Origin: Vitellaria paradoxa
Lineage: Eukaryota; Streptophyta; Magnoliopsida; Ericales; Sapotaceae
NCBI GenBank assembly: GCA_019916065.1
Contig: CM034234.1
Location: 14,552,520-14,616,519, forward strand
Direction: 5' to 3'
DNA: 64,000 nt
Shown: piece after piece, positions 33,280 to 46,149 of the stretch
Position numbering within the stretch: the first letter of the stretch is position 1
Layout: every line of letters begins with the position of its first letter
The notes under the pieces: model-generated
The model's database searches: none
Told to the model about the DNA's origin: nothing
Seen by the model: the letters and a program-made list of their open reading frames with translations, nothing else
Program-made: the position numbers and the translations under genes

Positions 33280-36179
33280 TGGCTTTAATCATCTTTGTTT
33301 TCGCTTTCCCCTTGATCGTTGGTTCCTGCTCGGGCTGACATTGATCGTCCGATCATGGCCGCAAGTTCCAGGAGTTTGGATCCTGGCCGTAGATTTCGCT
33401 AGTTGTGACGGCTAAAGCGCGAGATTTTCCACGTCACTTCGCAATTTGCCTTATGATGGCCACACCATACGGTAACACCATGACACTTTTTAACTTTAAA
33501 AAAAATAATAATAATAAAAATAAAAAATTATTGAACCAGCATTACATAAAAATGAATTTTAAATTTTCAAATTCATGAATTTTAATAAAAAGATTGCAAA
33601 AAAGGTACAATTTTAATTGAAAAACTCATTTTAATGAACTAATAATTTTAAATTTTAAATATATTAACTTTCACTCCATATGCAATTAGGTATAACAGGT
33701 CTCGTAACAAGTGTAATTATTTTTTTTTGTGCCGGGTATAACTTGTTCGGTATAAATGTGAATTTTTTTTTTTTTTTGTTATGCTTCGGTATAAATGTGA
33801 ATTTTTTTTTGTTATGCTGATATTTTAAACAAATTTTGACTATATAATGATTTATTTAGCATTTAAAAAAATACTATTAGTTAATAAAGCAATCTTTAAA
33901 CCAGAATTTTTAGAAAACGATGTTTCAAATAGTATTTTTTAAAAATATTCTTTCAAAATATGTTTTTTAAAAGTGTTCTTTCAAGGAATGTTTTTAATAT
34001 AATTATAATTTTTACTAAATTATTACAAAGTAAATATTAAATTCATTTTGTTGCATTTAACAAGAATAAAAGATTAAATATTTTGCTTTTTCTCACATAA
34101 ATTTCACTAACATAGTATAGTATTAATATATTTAGATAATAAATCTTTACATAAAAAATAGAAATGCAAAATTAAAGTTGAAAAAGTACCAAAAATTATT
34201 TAAAACAATCATACACAATATATTCATCCACTTACATTTAAATAGAATATATACTTTCAAAAAGAACAATTTCAAAAAATAGTCCGATAGAAAAAATTCT
34301 AAATAACAAAATCAAAACTTAATTCACTAAATTTATAAATTAAAAAATGAGCCAAAAAATAAAATACGATCAATTTTATTAAAAAAATTAAAAATTACGT
34401 GTTAAATAATATATAAAAATTCACTTGAGAAAAGTCCATACCAGAGATAAAAAAAATTCAAATAATTAATTAACAACTAATTGAGTCCATATTATTTTAA
34501 TTTTATATTTTGAAATTAACTTTAAAATTAGAAATCATGAGACTTTACCTTGGATTAGAGGGAGCCCTTCTAGAAATTCTCAAAGGTCACAAGAGAATTT
34601 GCAAAAAAAATGGGGGAAACAATTTGGAAAAAAAAGAAAAAAATAATTTTAACCCAATAATTTTTCTCCTTAGGATTAAAAATAGTTTAACCCAAATCTT
34701 TTTCTTCCAACAATTTTAACCCAACAATTTCAATAGTTAACTCATCAATTTCAAAAATCAAAAAAATTAGGGAAAAAAAAACTTATGCTTTTTATGTATG
34801 CAGCTAATCACATTTGCATATAACATTTTTTCTATGCGTAAAAATGATAAGTAGGTTAAAATGGTGCTTTTAGAAAAAAACACTCCTTTAAAGAATACTT
34901 TTTTAAAAACGTTCTTTCAAATAGTACTTTTTCAGTTAAAAATTTCATTTAAAATCACCTTTTCAAAAAATGATTTCTCAGCTAACAATATTTTTTAAAT
35001 ATTGAAAAATCATTAGTATTTAACCCAAATTTAAATATAATATCAGTACAACGAAAAAAAAAATTCCATAAATACAAATAGAGTGTAATAAAAGTTCAAA
35101 TATTAAAAATTTTCAATTTTCAATTCATGGATTTAAGATTTTTAATCTAAAAGTTCATTTTTTTTATAATTTTTTTCCTAAATGATCATGAACTTGGAAT
35201 TATATTTTTTAAAATTCACCTTTTTGGCAGTTCAAAAATTGAGATCTTGAAAATAAAATATTTTATTAAAAATTCACTTTTATGTAATTTTTTATATCAT
35301 ACCTCAATTTGTGCACTAAACAACACGGTGCTTTCATAATCTATTACTTAGCAATCATTATAAGATTTGTGAGGACTTTTTATTTTTCAATTTTAAGGCT
35401 AGTTACATAACACCGTACGTAAATTTCATTGCACTTTTTCATCTGGTAATATGTTAAGTACATTCTCTTCCAAAAAAAAAAAACGAGTTTTTACCCCAAA
35501 AAAATAATAATCATAACAATAAATTTCAAAGAAAATTATCACCTAATTTATAGCAAAACACATACATAATGCATTATACATTGACACTTTTAGAGAAGTG
35601 TGCTATATACGTACATATATATATCTGAATGTTTAAGAAACTTGTGTTTGTATTTATCCCTTACTAAATATGCCTATACATTTTCACCTTCTTAACTTTG
35701 ATTATGTTTGTTTCGTGAGATAGGATAAAGTACGATGTAATATTTCATAAGATTATATTCAAAGAGATAATATCATTGAAAAATGTTTTACCAGTATAAG
35801 TCTTATCCAATTCTAAAGATTAATTTAACTAGTAAGATTTTGTGTTTTAACTACTTAGAGATCATTAGTTCGCGTTTTCTCAAGACTAACGATTTACTAC
35901 TCAGAAGTCACTAGTTTGAGTTTTCTTAGAGTCAAGCGCGCAATCAGGTCCAGACACCATGAGTGACACACACACACACACAAACCCTTATCCTATATTG
36001 GTGTTACAAGAGATAACATGTGGAGTATAATATATCATGTCCATCTTGCAGTTGTTTAAAAAAGAAATGTAACAAATACGAATCTAAAGCCAAAAATACC
36101 TTTCTAAAATAAATTCTCATTCGAAAATAAATTCTCATTTCTTAACATTCTGAAAAATTTTAAATGTAAATATGAACTA
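33280..36179. other. Gene-free intergenic DNA upstream of CBP60
   Basis: 33280-33480 is less AT-rich and likely belongs to the CBP60 promoter. A short phrase 'cggtataaatgtgaattttt' occurs twice, at 33750 and 33788. The rest, to 36180, is AT-rich with many stops. A (CA)n run lies at about 35970-35984. No gene is supported. Confidence 0.5.
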
Positions 36180-39100
36180 AAAACAAGCCGAGGGATAAAA
36201 TGATTATTTTCTTAGCTTGAGTTGAAATTGGGCAAAAATTTGCTTAGTTAATAAAAGAAATCTTATTAAGTAATATTAATAAATGTTTTAGAATGCCTAA
36301 AATAAATATATGGATTGAATATGGGTGGGGTAAAATAGTCATTTTTGTTTGAATTTGGATTAAGCTAAAATTTGTTTAACTATTAAAAAACATGTCAATA
36401 AATATGTTCATCCTTTTTCTGAAGCTAAGAATACGAATATGAGCCACAATAGGAATATGAATAAAAAAATCATTTTATTATTTGAGTTCAGATTGAACCA
36501 AAATTTATAAAGCTAATAATAAACTAGGTAAGAAATACTTTCCCAACTTTTGGGAAGCCCAAAATGTGAGTAAAAGCCAACAATGAGCCTAAGGGTAAAG
36601 CAGTTATTTTACAACTCAAGTTCGGATAGGAAAAATTTTTTCTTAACTATTAAAAAATATATCAATAAATATTTTTTGCCTTTAGAAAAGCCAAGAATAT
36701 AAATTTGGTCTATATACAGGTCTAGAAATAAAAATGATCATTTTATGACCTAAGATCAAATCGGTTCAAAATTTGCTATGCTAATAAAGAAAACTTTGTC
36801 ACGCTCCTAATCTCGTAGTCTGGGATAAACAGCATGGGAATATGAAAACTAAATAAAATAAACAAAAATATGTTCCAAGGTTAAGCCATAATATAATAAT
36901 AAAATTAGAATGTCTAACATTGTCCCTTATTCCCATATTAAAATAATAGAAGTGACATCATTGAAAGAAAATCAATATCACACCCTAATGACACACTCTA
37001 AGACTCACACAGCCATAAATATTATCTTAATACAATCTCTAAATATTATAAAGTATGGGACCCACACCTGGGCCATACAAATAAAAGTATAGTCATCCAA
37101 CAATAAGATAAAATTACCACTCAGTTATAACCATCAATATCAGGCAAGTTCCAGGTGGCTACTCCCAAGCCTCGCACGATCACCAATAATAAGGATAGGA
37201 TGAGCACCACTGCCTGGTAGGTAGGGATCGTGCAACTGTACACGAGTAAATAATAATCAAACAGATAATATAACTCACAACAATCTCTACAAAATGTAAT
37301 ATAACAATACACACGTGATGCAATGGACAATGCATTTTCTAATATCTATCTATCTCCGACCTTATCCTAGGACGAATGACACTGAGCAAAGCACACGGAG
37401 CTACCAATCATATTATTTACGTTTATGACAAATGCATGTCTTAATATACATCACGAGTAGGGAACCAAGTTACACCTGCACAAGCATAAGACTCAGGAGA
37501 ACTGAGTTACACCTCCTGGTTCTTTTGTTAAAGAATCGAGTTGCATAGACAGGTATCTGCTTAACTCAAGCAAAATATTCAAAGAAAATTTCATAATACA
37601 TAATCTCAAGATTAGTGTCTCAATTCCAATAACTAGTCTTCAATTATATATATCTACCGGGGATCATCCAGTATTTTTAACATCTTATTCTAACATTTTT
37701 TTTAAAATCAGGAATCCCATCTATATACATGGCATGTGCTTCAACGTGTTGTCGCAATAAAGACTTATGACCTCCGCTTGTCAGCTCGGGCACTTAGATT
37801 CGCAAGCTAAGCAGACGAGCATGGGTTGTGAGCCTTGATATCGACACACATCAATAATATCAACACGGCACTCTTAGCCAATCAATAACCGCAGTATCAA
37901 ATCAGATGATGCCATACACATAATATGCTTAATCATGTAAATAAATAATATCTCAATATAAAAATGTATTCTCATTAGACTTGATGATAATTTGGAGTTC
38001 ATATAAAGATTAAAAATTAATAACCAATAATTCTAGGCACCAACAATGTTTTAAAAATCTAAAATTCACACATTTTGAAAATCTAACCATTCTATCATCT
38101 AGACCCTCGTTTGGACAAGAATATCAATCAGGCTGTCTGGCCCCTTATCTGAACAATAGTGCCTAGGAACCATTTTTGGATTCGTTTTTAGTATGGAACT
38201 CCCGAACCACAAACACCCCAATCTTCCATTTAAGTCACAAACTCAACAATCAACCACATATGATATATAAACTTCTCAATAATATGTTTATGTAGAACTT
38301 ATTTCAATAATAACTCAAGGAATGCGAGATTTTAACATATATATGCATATATATACACATCTATATACACAAAATATATATCAGTACAAGTCAACCAATA
38401 TTCATCCAAATCAAGCATATAATATATCAAAATTATGCTAACGATACATAGAAGCACATGTATGCCTCAAATCTGAAGAAATGATAAGAAAAAATGAATA
38501 AATCCGGGTTGAGCTTCTAAACTTTCAAATATCTCTCACCTTGGGCCTAATCACTAAAAGCAGCTACCATCTTAACTTTAAATATTTTCTGATTCGTTCT
38601 ATTTCCCCGTCCAAACTCTTTTTTCTTTCTCTTCTCTCTGTCTCTCTCCTCTTTTTCTTCCTTTCTCCTACCACTCTCTCTTTTGGAAGTATCAAGAAGA
38701 AAATAAAAAAGGAAAAGAAAATAAGAAAAAGGGAAAAGAAAAAAAAAAGCTGGGCCCTTTGCCTTATTGTCTAACCCAATACAACTTCGGGCTAAATTCG
38801 ACCTAGGAAAAATAAAATAAATCCAACATCAGGTGCAAATATTAAAATAGCCCAAAATCTTAAATAAAAGTTAAAATAAAATAGCAAGTGTTATAGTTTT
38901 AGTAAGGAATACTTTTTGAACTATTTGAAAGCCTAAAATATGAATATGGGCAAAAAATAGGCTTAGGGATAAAACGATAATTTTATAGACCAAGCTTGGA
39001 TTGTCGAAATTTGCTTAATTATTAAATTAACTATTAAAAACATGTTGATGAATATTTTTTTTATCATTTTTGGAATCCAAGAATATGAATTTGGTAAAAA

Positions 39101-39400
39101 AAAAAAAAAAAAAAAGTAGTCTAGAAGTAATATGATCATTTTATGGTAAGAAATTTAGTAAGGAATAATTTCTCAATTTTTTAAATGTCCAAAATTGAAA
39201 TCTAGGTAAAAAAATGAACAAAGGGGTAAAATGGTTATTTTATAACTCTGAGTTCAAGCCAACAAAAAAATTTGTTAAACTGGCATAAACTCAATAAAAT
39301 ATATTTATAAACTTTTTGATTGTCTAAAATATGAATATAGACTGGAAATAAAGCCAAAGGGTAAAACGATTATTTTACAACTTGATTTCGGGTCAAATAT
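36180..39400. repeat. Degenerate ~170-190 bp tandem array, interrupted
   Basis: A composite motif recurs on both sides of a central insertion: 'gggtaaaa(t/c)gattattttat', then 'caaaatttgctta', then 'ctattaaaaaacatgtcaat', then 'gcc(t/c)aaaatatgaatatgg'. Copies of the first element are seen near 36190, 36330, 36460, 36590, 36735, 38970, 39130, 39225 and 39360. The array is old and strongly diverged. Its continuity is broken between about 36796 and 38865. Confidence 0.65.
36796..38865. mobile_element. Putative solo LTR or LTR-element remnant
   Basis: The array is interrupted by about 2 kb of DNA with different composition. The left edge reads TGTCACGCTCC, typical of plant Ty3/gypsy LTR starts. 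The right edge is unclear; the array resumes with 'gttttagtaagg' at about 38897. Inside are GC-richer blocks (37130-37560, 37720-37860) and a pyrimidine tract at 38600-38680, but no gag or pol frame. A target duplication could not be confirmed, so the solo-LTR reading is tentative. Confidence 0.4.
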
Positions 39401-39520
39401 AAAATATTTCTATAAAATAGATTATTTTAGTAAGTAATTATTATTTATATTTCAGGTCAAATATAAAATATTTCTATAAAATAGATCATTTTAGTAAGTG
39501 ATTATTATTTATTAAAAATA
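39388..39520. repeat. 64-bp tandem duplication
   Basis: 'ggtcaaatataaaatatttc' starts at 39391 and again at 39455, followed in both by 'tataaaatagat(t/c)attttagtaag'. Two adjacent units with few differences. Confidence 0.8.
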
Positions 39521-40736
39521 ATTTAATTTAATAACATAAATCATTTTAATAATAAATTATGATTTATTAAAAATTAATTTTAATATAATAAAATATTTCA
39601 AATAAAATATAAGAAATTATTATTTATGAAAAATAATTTAATTAAAGTTTTTTTAGTGTTTAAAGGGCATTTTAATCCCACGAATGCCACCGATGTCATA
39701 CCACCTTCACCTTAGGATAATATATCCCAAATATATTGTAGATGACATCCCATTAAGATGTCTTATCTCAAGTTGAAAAATAAATCAAATGCCGATTATA
39801 ATATCACATTAGAATGCCACATCATATCCCACCCCATTCATATTATGCTATATTATATTCTAATTTTTCTTTTTAAATATTTAAAATCAATGTAGGGTGT
39901 CTATTGTATCTTAATTTCTTTTAAAAAAATTTAAATACTTCTTATTTTTTTCAATCCAACGTTAAATTAGTAGAAGCTAGATTTTGATTAAATAATAACA
40001 TTTAATGCTATCCATAGAATATTATATTTCAAATTGAACATAAATACGGCCTAGATATTCAAAATCCCATTTATATCTTTAAACATTGAAAAAAAAAAAA
40101 AAAAAAAAAACCTTGGCTTTTCAAATTATAATCCAATTCTATCTCAAAAATTAAAATAAATGTCTGAATATAGGAAAAAGTAAAGTACTAAGAATTATTC
40201 ACTTTGCGAGTTTTTTTTTTTTTTTAAATCCCAATAGCGTTTTACATATTTTATATAATTTAAAAGAGTAAAAAACTCATTTAATTTTTTTGTGACCATA
40301 CTATTTTTTATTTAATATTGACGATCAGATAAAAGGAAGAACATTTTACGACAACTACTTTAAAATAAAAAGTATGTAATAAATTTCAAATGTAACATAA
40401 TTAATTGAAATTACCAAAATATTAGAAAGAAGAAGTATAATTTATCCCAATAGTTATTTTAAAATTTGAAGGCCGGATAAAAGAGGGTTGCCGATCATCG
40501 TAAAAGTTAGGTGGTGTTTGATTTGTCAAAAAATATTTAATACCAAAATATTAGAAAGAGGAAGTATGATTTACCCCAATAGTTATTTTAAAATTTGAAG
40601 GCAGGATAAAAGAGGTTTGCCAATCATTGTAAAACTTAAGTGATGTTCGACTTGCCCAAAAATATTCAAAACTAATATAAAAACAATACATGACAAATTT
40701 AGTTATAAAAAGTTGACAAGAATTAAAATGTTTTCG

Positions 40737-40743
<7 letters not shown>
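39521..40743. other. AT-rich spacer with a 129-bp tandem duplication
   Basis: No gene is seen. 'taccaaaatattagaaag' occurs at 40412 and 40541 and the two copies match for about 125 bp (40412-40680), including 'caatagttattttaaaattt'. Poly-A lies at 40088-40110 and a run of about 34 T at 40740-40773. Confidence 0.6.
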
Positions 40744-40776
<33 letters not shown>

Positions 40777-41010
40777 CCAAACACTAGATTGCTGCTTTAG
40801 AAGTTGCTACTGCCTTGGACTTGTTTGCTTGCCCGCTCTTTGCGGAGGCTGCAAGTTTTCCTTGGAGATAGGGATGCTCTGCAATTAACAGCTGCTGCTT
40901 CCTTGTTTTTCTTTGTTTGATTTTTGTTGCTTTTCTTCTGTTTAGGAGCAGAAATATTAAATACAGGTATAAAATTATTAAGACAAAACACATCCCAAAA
41001 TTGACACAAT
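40744..41010 (-). other. Unassigned lysine-rich coding remnant with A-tail
   Basis: On the minus strand a frame ending at 40784 has a basic, Lys/Gln-rich C-terminus (text such as KIKQRKTRKQQLLIAEHPYL), preceded by an intron-acceptor-like 'ctcctaaacag' (about 40940). Two frames overlap and I cannot decide which, if either, was used. About 25 bases after the stop the strand enters a run of about 34 A. This could be the 3' end of a retroposed transcript. I do not recognise the protein. Confidence 0.25.
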
Positions 41011-41174
41011 TTAATCCGATTTTAGAATAAATTATTTATATCTTCATTAAATTTTAAAATATTTTGATATAAATATGTATAGACAAGTTCATAAACCCGA
41101 ACATGACATGTTCATCATGTAACTTGTCACTCCTAATCATGTTTCAGCCTTAGCTATCTGCAATTTCTTTTTTC

Positions 41175-41440
41175 TACCAATCAAAGCACCCCAAAAAAAC
41201 AAAAACCAAAAAAAAAAAAAATTCAGGGGACTTTGGCTTGGCAGAACTCATCGTCTTTTGTAAAGTTCTCCAGTGGTTGGCGGCAAATCTGAGGAGACGT
41301 GCAAGGGCCTACCAATCAAAGCACCCACACCCAAAAAAAAAAAAAAAGAAGTTCAGAGGGCTTTGGCTTGGCAGAACTCATCCAGTCTTTTGTAAAGTTT
41401 CTGCAGTAGCTGGCGGCAAATCTGAGGGGACGTGCAAGGG
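41175..41440. repeat. 130-bp tandem duplication of the end of the last BIO1 exon
   Basis: 'ctttggcttggcagaactca' occurs at 41231 and 41361, and the unit from 'accaatcaaagcaccc' (41178 and 41308) to 'gacgtgcaagggcc' matches between copies. The 41307-41440 unit contains the actual last 29 codons or so and the stop (41355-41353). The distal unit is a decayed copy in what should be the 3'UTR, with at least one base deletion ('catcgtcttttg' against 'catccagtcttttg'). Confidence 0.88.
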
Positions 41441-44400
41441 CCACACATGAGATAAACAATATTGCCAAGAGGCCTCGCGTAAATACCATCTTCGCGCAGG
41501 TTTTTAAGAAGAGAGCTCGCATACATCGATCCGTACCTGAACAAATTCAGCTCGTTAGAAACACTATCTGGAGGAAGACAGCACAAGGAAAACCTCTATT
41601 GTTTTAACTTGAGCTAGAAAGCAACTCAAAATAAAGTATTACGGACCGTACTACAAGGAAGAAAAGAAAAGATCTTTTTAACAGAACACCGTCCGTTGTT
41701 ACTCTAGAGATGCCATTACTGCTCCTATTACCGGAATTAAGATTTACATGACTCTACGTAGACTTTGGGATGCAAAAAAGCTAGCTTTTTTTGGTAGTTA
41801 GTTTTTTAGTTTTTTTTTTTTTTTTTCTAGTTAATTTGATATTTTTGCCCTTTATAATCTAAAAAAAATTTCAAATATAAAAGGATAAATTTGATCATTT
41901 TAAAAAAAGTTAAAAATCTGAATAGCTAGAAGTTTGTTGTCATAAAGAAGAAGTTCCGAGATAATACCCAGCATTACAGCCTTCTGCGCGAAGTTCTAGG
42001 GCACAAAGTGTCCCCAACGCAACCACTCTGTTGACTGATTGATGCAATGAGATCTTCTGTACAAGCTCCGTATCCCATAACTGCAAATATCTTTTGTAAG
42101 TAGTATCCCGTAACAGCAAACATTCGGCAGTAAATAGCATATTTGCAAAAATCATGGCAGAAATCAGAGAATGATGCCCAAATGTTCGAATGATGGACAA
42201 TTTTTCTGTGGGGGCATTGACTGAACTATTTGAATCATCCAATTCAATCCATGATCCGAAGTGGCTAACCAATGCCATTATATATTCCCCCCACAAATAT
42301 ATACTATTATTTTAATAAAAAAAATTATACTATTATTTTAAGGAAACTCCGACGGCATTTTTTAAGACTTTTTTGGTGACATTGTCACGTTTCTTTAGTA
42401 CTCTCAAGCACCCACTACTTCAATTGTTAAGAATAAAAATGAAAAAAACTTAATAGACCTTCCAGAAACTCCAAACTTAATCCGACTTTCTGATTCCCTA
42501 ACCTCGGTAGATTGCCAACAAGTGCACTGTACATGCCCCCACATCTAATATATAACTATCGATTCGACTACATAAATATTATATAGATGTAATAAATAAG
42601 GACTCTTCAGAAATAGGGACTCTTTGGAAACACAGAGGTTTGTAAGTAATCTGTGCATTCTTTGAATATACTGGAGAAATGCATGTATCATTTTCTAGAC
42701 ATTAGAGGAGAAGATTAAAGAGAGTTGAGAGAATGGTTGGACATCTGGAGGAGTTGACATCGCATCTTCCATCATAAAGTTGTGTGCATAATTTATCCAG
42801 CTTTCATTTTAAATTTTATACCTATTGCATACGTAGAAAGCCTAGGTTGGTTTATCGTTTATTTTTCCATCAAGTCACTGGTGAAATTTTAGTCATGGAT
42901 AGGATCCTCACATCTCAATGAGTATTTTGAGACCAACAATGCCTTCTTTTGATGGAATTGCAAAGTATGGCAGCAGAAACTTAATAATTTTCCCTTTTTT
43001 AATCTTTTTAGGCTATTTATCGTTTCCTTCTCCTAGTTTTCATGGTTGTTTCAGGCCATGAACTTGCTTGATTCGGCTGGATCAAATTCACCATGTGTCG
43101 GATAGCTCTACTCCTTTGGCAAACTCTTTGGATGTCTCATTCATCTACTTCAATGTTACATTAGCAAATTTAGGTAATATTGTCTGTATTGTTTTCACTC
43201 CACCATCCTGGGTTGTTGATTATAATGCAAGCTCTCATATTTCCAGTAAATTTTCCTTTGTTCTCTCATTTAAATTCTATTAATTATCATGTTATTTTAG
43301 CCAACAAGTCATCTTGTCCTGTACAAGGAAAAGGTGTTTGTTCTCCCCATTCATCACTCCATTTGCCTCATAGTCTTTATGTGCCTAACTTTCTATTTAA
43401 TTTATTATCTATTAGTCAGTTGACTAAATATTACATTGTTCTATATTATTTTCTCCTACCTATTGTGTGTTTCAGGACCACAAGACCAAGAGGACGATTA
43501 GTTCAGGGCATGAGAAAGGCGAGCTTCACTATTTGGATCCTACTAGTTTTTTTACTATAGCTGCTTCTATTCTGAGCGCTACAGTATCACCTCTTCAATG
43601 GCACTTTCGTCTTAGGCATCCTTCCTTAAATAAATTGAAGTATGTCATTCCTCATTTGACTCTTATATTGAATTTACAATGTGAGGCTTGTCAACTAGGC
43701 AAGCACCACTGTGATTTTTTCTTCCCCTCCCCCTCTCTAGTCATGGTGTTAGTCGTCAAACAAAGTCTTTTGATTTAGTTCATACAAATACATGAGGACC
43801 ATCTCACATTACTTGTATTAATGGTTATTAGTACTTTGTTATTTTTGTTAATGATCATTCCCACATTACTTTATTATTTTTGTTGATGATCATTCTCGCA
43901 TGATGATTATTTTTGATGAAAAAGCAATTGGACTTGCTTGTATTTTGAACTTAGTTTTATAATGAGATTTTTACTCAATTTGGAAAACGTATCAAAATTT
44001 TCCGCTCCAATGCTTTGAAATACCTACAATCTGCTATGGGTTTTTCGTACTAATCAGGGGATTATTCAACAAACCACTTGTGCTCATACTCCACAGCAAA
44101 ATGGTATTGCCAAGCGTTAACATTGTCATTTGCTTGATGTTGCTCATACTATGATGTTCAATATGCAGGTGTCAAAGCTTTTTTGATTTTGTATTCTCAC
44201 TACCTGTTCTTTTATTAATCGCATGCCATTTGTCGTGTTAGGTAACAAATCTCCATCTTTCATTTTGTATCCTGCTAGTTATCCCTTCTCTCTTACCCCT
44301 CGAGGTTTTGGTTGTACTGCTTTTGTTCATATTCGTGATCTTAGTATAAATAAGTCATCTCTTCGTTCCCGAAAATGCATTTTTTTGGGGTCATTCTCGT

Positions 44401-46114
44401 AGACAGAAAGGGTAGCATTATTATAACCCATCTTCTCATCGATATTTTGTGAGTGCTAATGTTATCTTTTTTTAATCTATGTCCTTCTCAATTCTGGGAC
44501 TCAATTGTCTCATGACCTTATTTCCGGTGCTCAGGGGAGTCTTATCCTCATTCTCGTGAGGGGGAGACAAATCCTACACTACCTCTTTTTCAATCTTCTT
44601 TGCAAGAGTATCAACAAAATGAAAATAGACAGGTTGTTCCCTTACAAGTGTACTAGCAGACTCAGACAAGTTGTTTCTTATGACCAATCCAATTCGTCCA
44701 ATTTGTCTAAGGCTCCAACCCTTCGATAAATAATTTGACAAGCCAATGATTTTTTTTATTTCTATGTTTAATAATACGGTTCCTCTATCTCTAATGATGA
44801 TTTACCTATTGCTTTGCGTTAAGGAAAGCGTACTTGCAGCCAACATCCCGTTGTCAAATTTGTTTCCTATCATTGCACTTTTTCTTATTTGCATTCCTTT
44901 ATTTGTGCTCTATCCTCTATAACTCTTCCAGTCTCATATCGAGAGGCATTATCCTCCCCTATGTGGAAGTATGTTATGAATGAAGAGATGAATGCATTTA
45001 ATCAAAATCGTAACTGAGAGTTGGCACTATTACCTTCTGGAAAGTAAACGGTGGAATGTCGTTGGGTTTATAATGTGAAGAATCTTATAGATAGTTCTAT
45101 TAAGTGACTTAAAGCATGCCTTGTTGGTAAAGGCTATACTCAGACTTATGGCGTTGGTTTTCTAGAGACCTCTCCAGTTGCTCAATTAAACTTTTTTTTT
45201 TGATACGAGCTCAATTAAACTTTGTTTGCATAATTCTTGCTATGGCTGTGGGTTGCTTTTGATCTTTTTACCGGTTGGATATTAGAAAAGCATTTCTTCA
45301 TGGTGAACTTCAAGAGAAGGTTTATATGGATCAATCACCTGGTTATGCTGTTCTCGGGAGTGAAAACTTAGTTTGCAAATTATGTCGTGCGTTATATGGT
45401 CTGAAACAATCCATCGTGCCTAATTTGACAGCTTCAATGGTGTTCTTCTAAACTATGGTCTTCAACGTTCTACTTCAGATCATTCTGTTTTCACTCTACA
45501 CTCTTTTTCTGATACAATTGTTTTGATTGTGTATTTTGACAACATCATTATCTCTGAAGATAACATCTTAAGTATTGCTGATTTGAAATCTAATGTAAGC
45601 CAATATTTCCACACTAAAGATTTTGGTGCTCTTTGCTATTTCCTTGGCATAGAAATAGCACAATCCCATACAGGACTCACTCTTTCACAGCACAAGTATG
45701 TTTTGAACCTTTTATCTGAAATTGGTCTAGCAAATTCTCGCCTCGCTGAAAGTCCCATGGACACGTCTGTCAAACTTTATGCTAGTACTAGTACACCATT
45801 CTCTAATGGTAGTCATTATCGACACTTGGTTGGCAAAGTTGATCTATCTTACAGTCACTCTTCCTGATATTGTATATGTTGTGAGTGTTATCAGTCAATT
45901 TATGCGTGCTCTCCATTCATCACACTTTGAGACAGTGTGTCATATCTTGCGTTACTTGAAGGGCACCCATGGTCGTGGTTTATTGTACAAACCTTCATAT
46001 TTTTCTGTGACTAGTTATAGTGATGCTGATTGACCTAAGAGTCGCACTTATCGTCGCTCTACCTCTAGTTATCATACCTTTATTGGTGACAATCTTGTCA
46101 CTAGGTGAAAAACT

Positions 46115-46149
<35 letters not shown>

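Noticed and set aside
35720..36020. Possible MITE with 'gataggataaag' and 'ttatcctata' near its ends
   Set aside because: The inverted match is short and no target duplication could be identified.
38541..38774. 77-residue plus-strand frame
   Set aside because: It runs through a pyrimidine tract followed by an A/G-rich tract, giving low-complexity Leu/Ser then Lys. No coding support.
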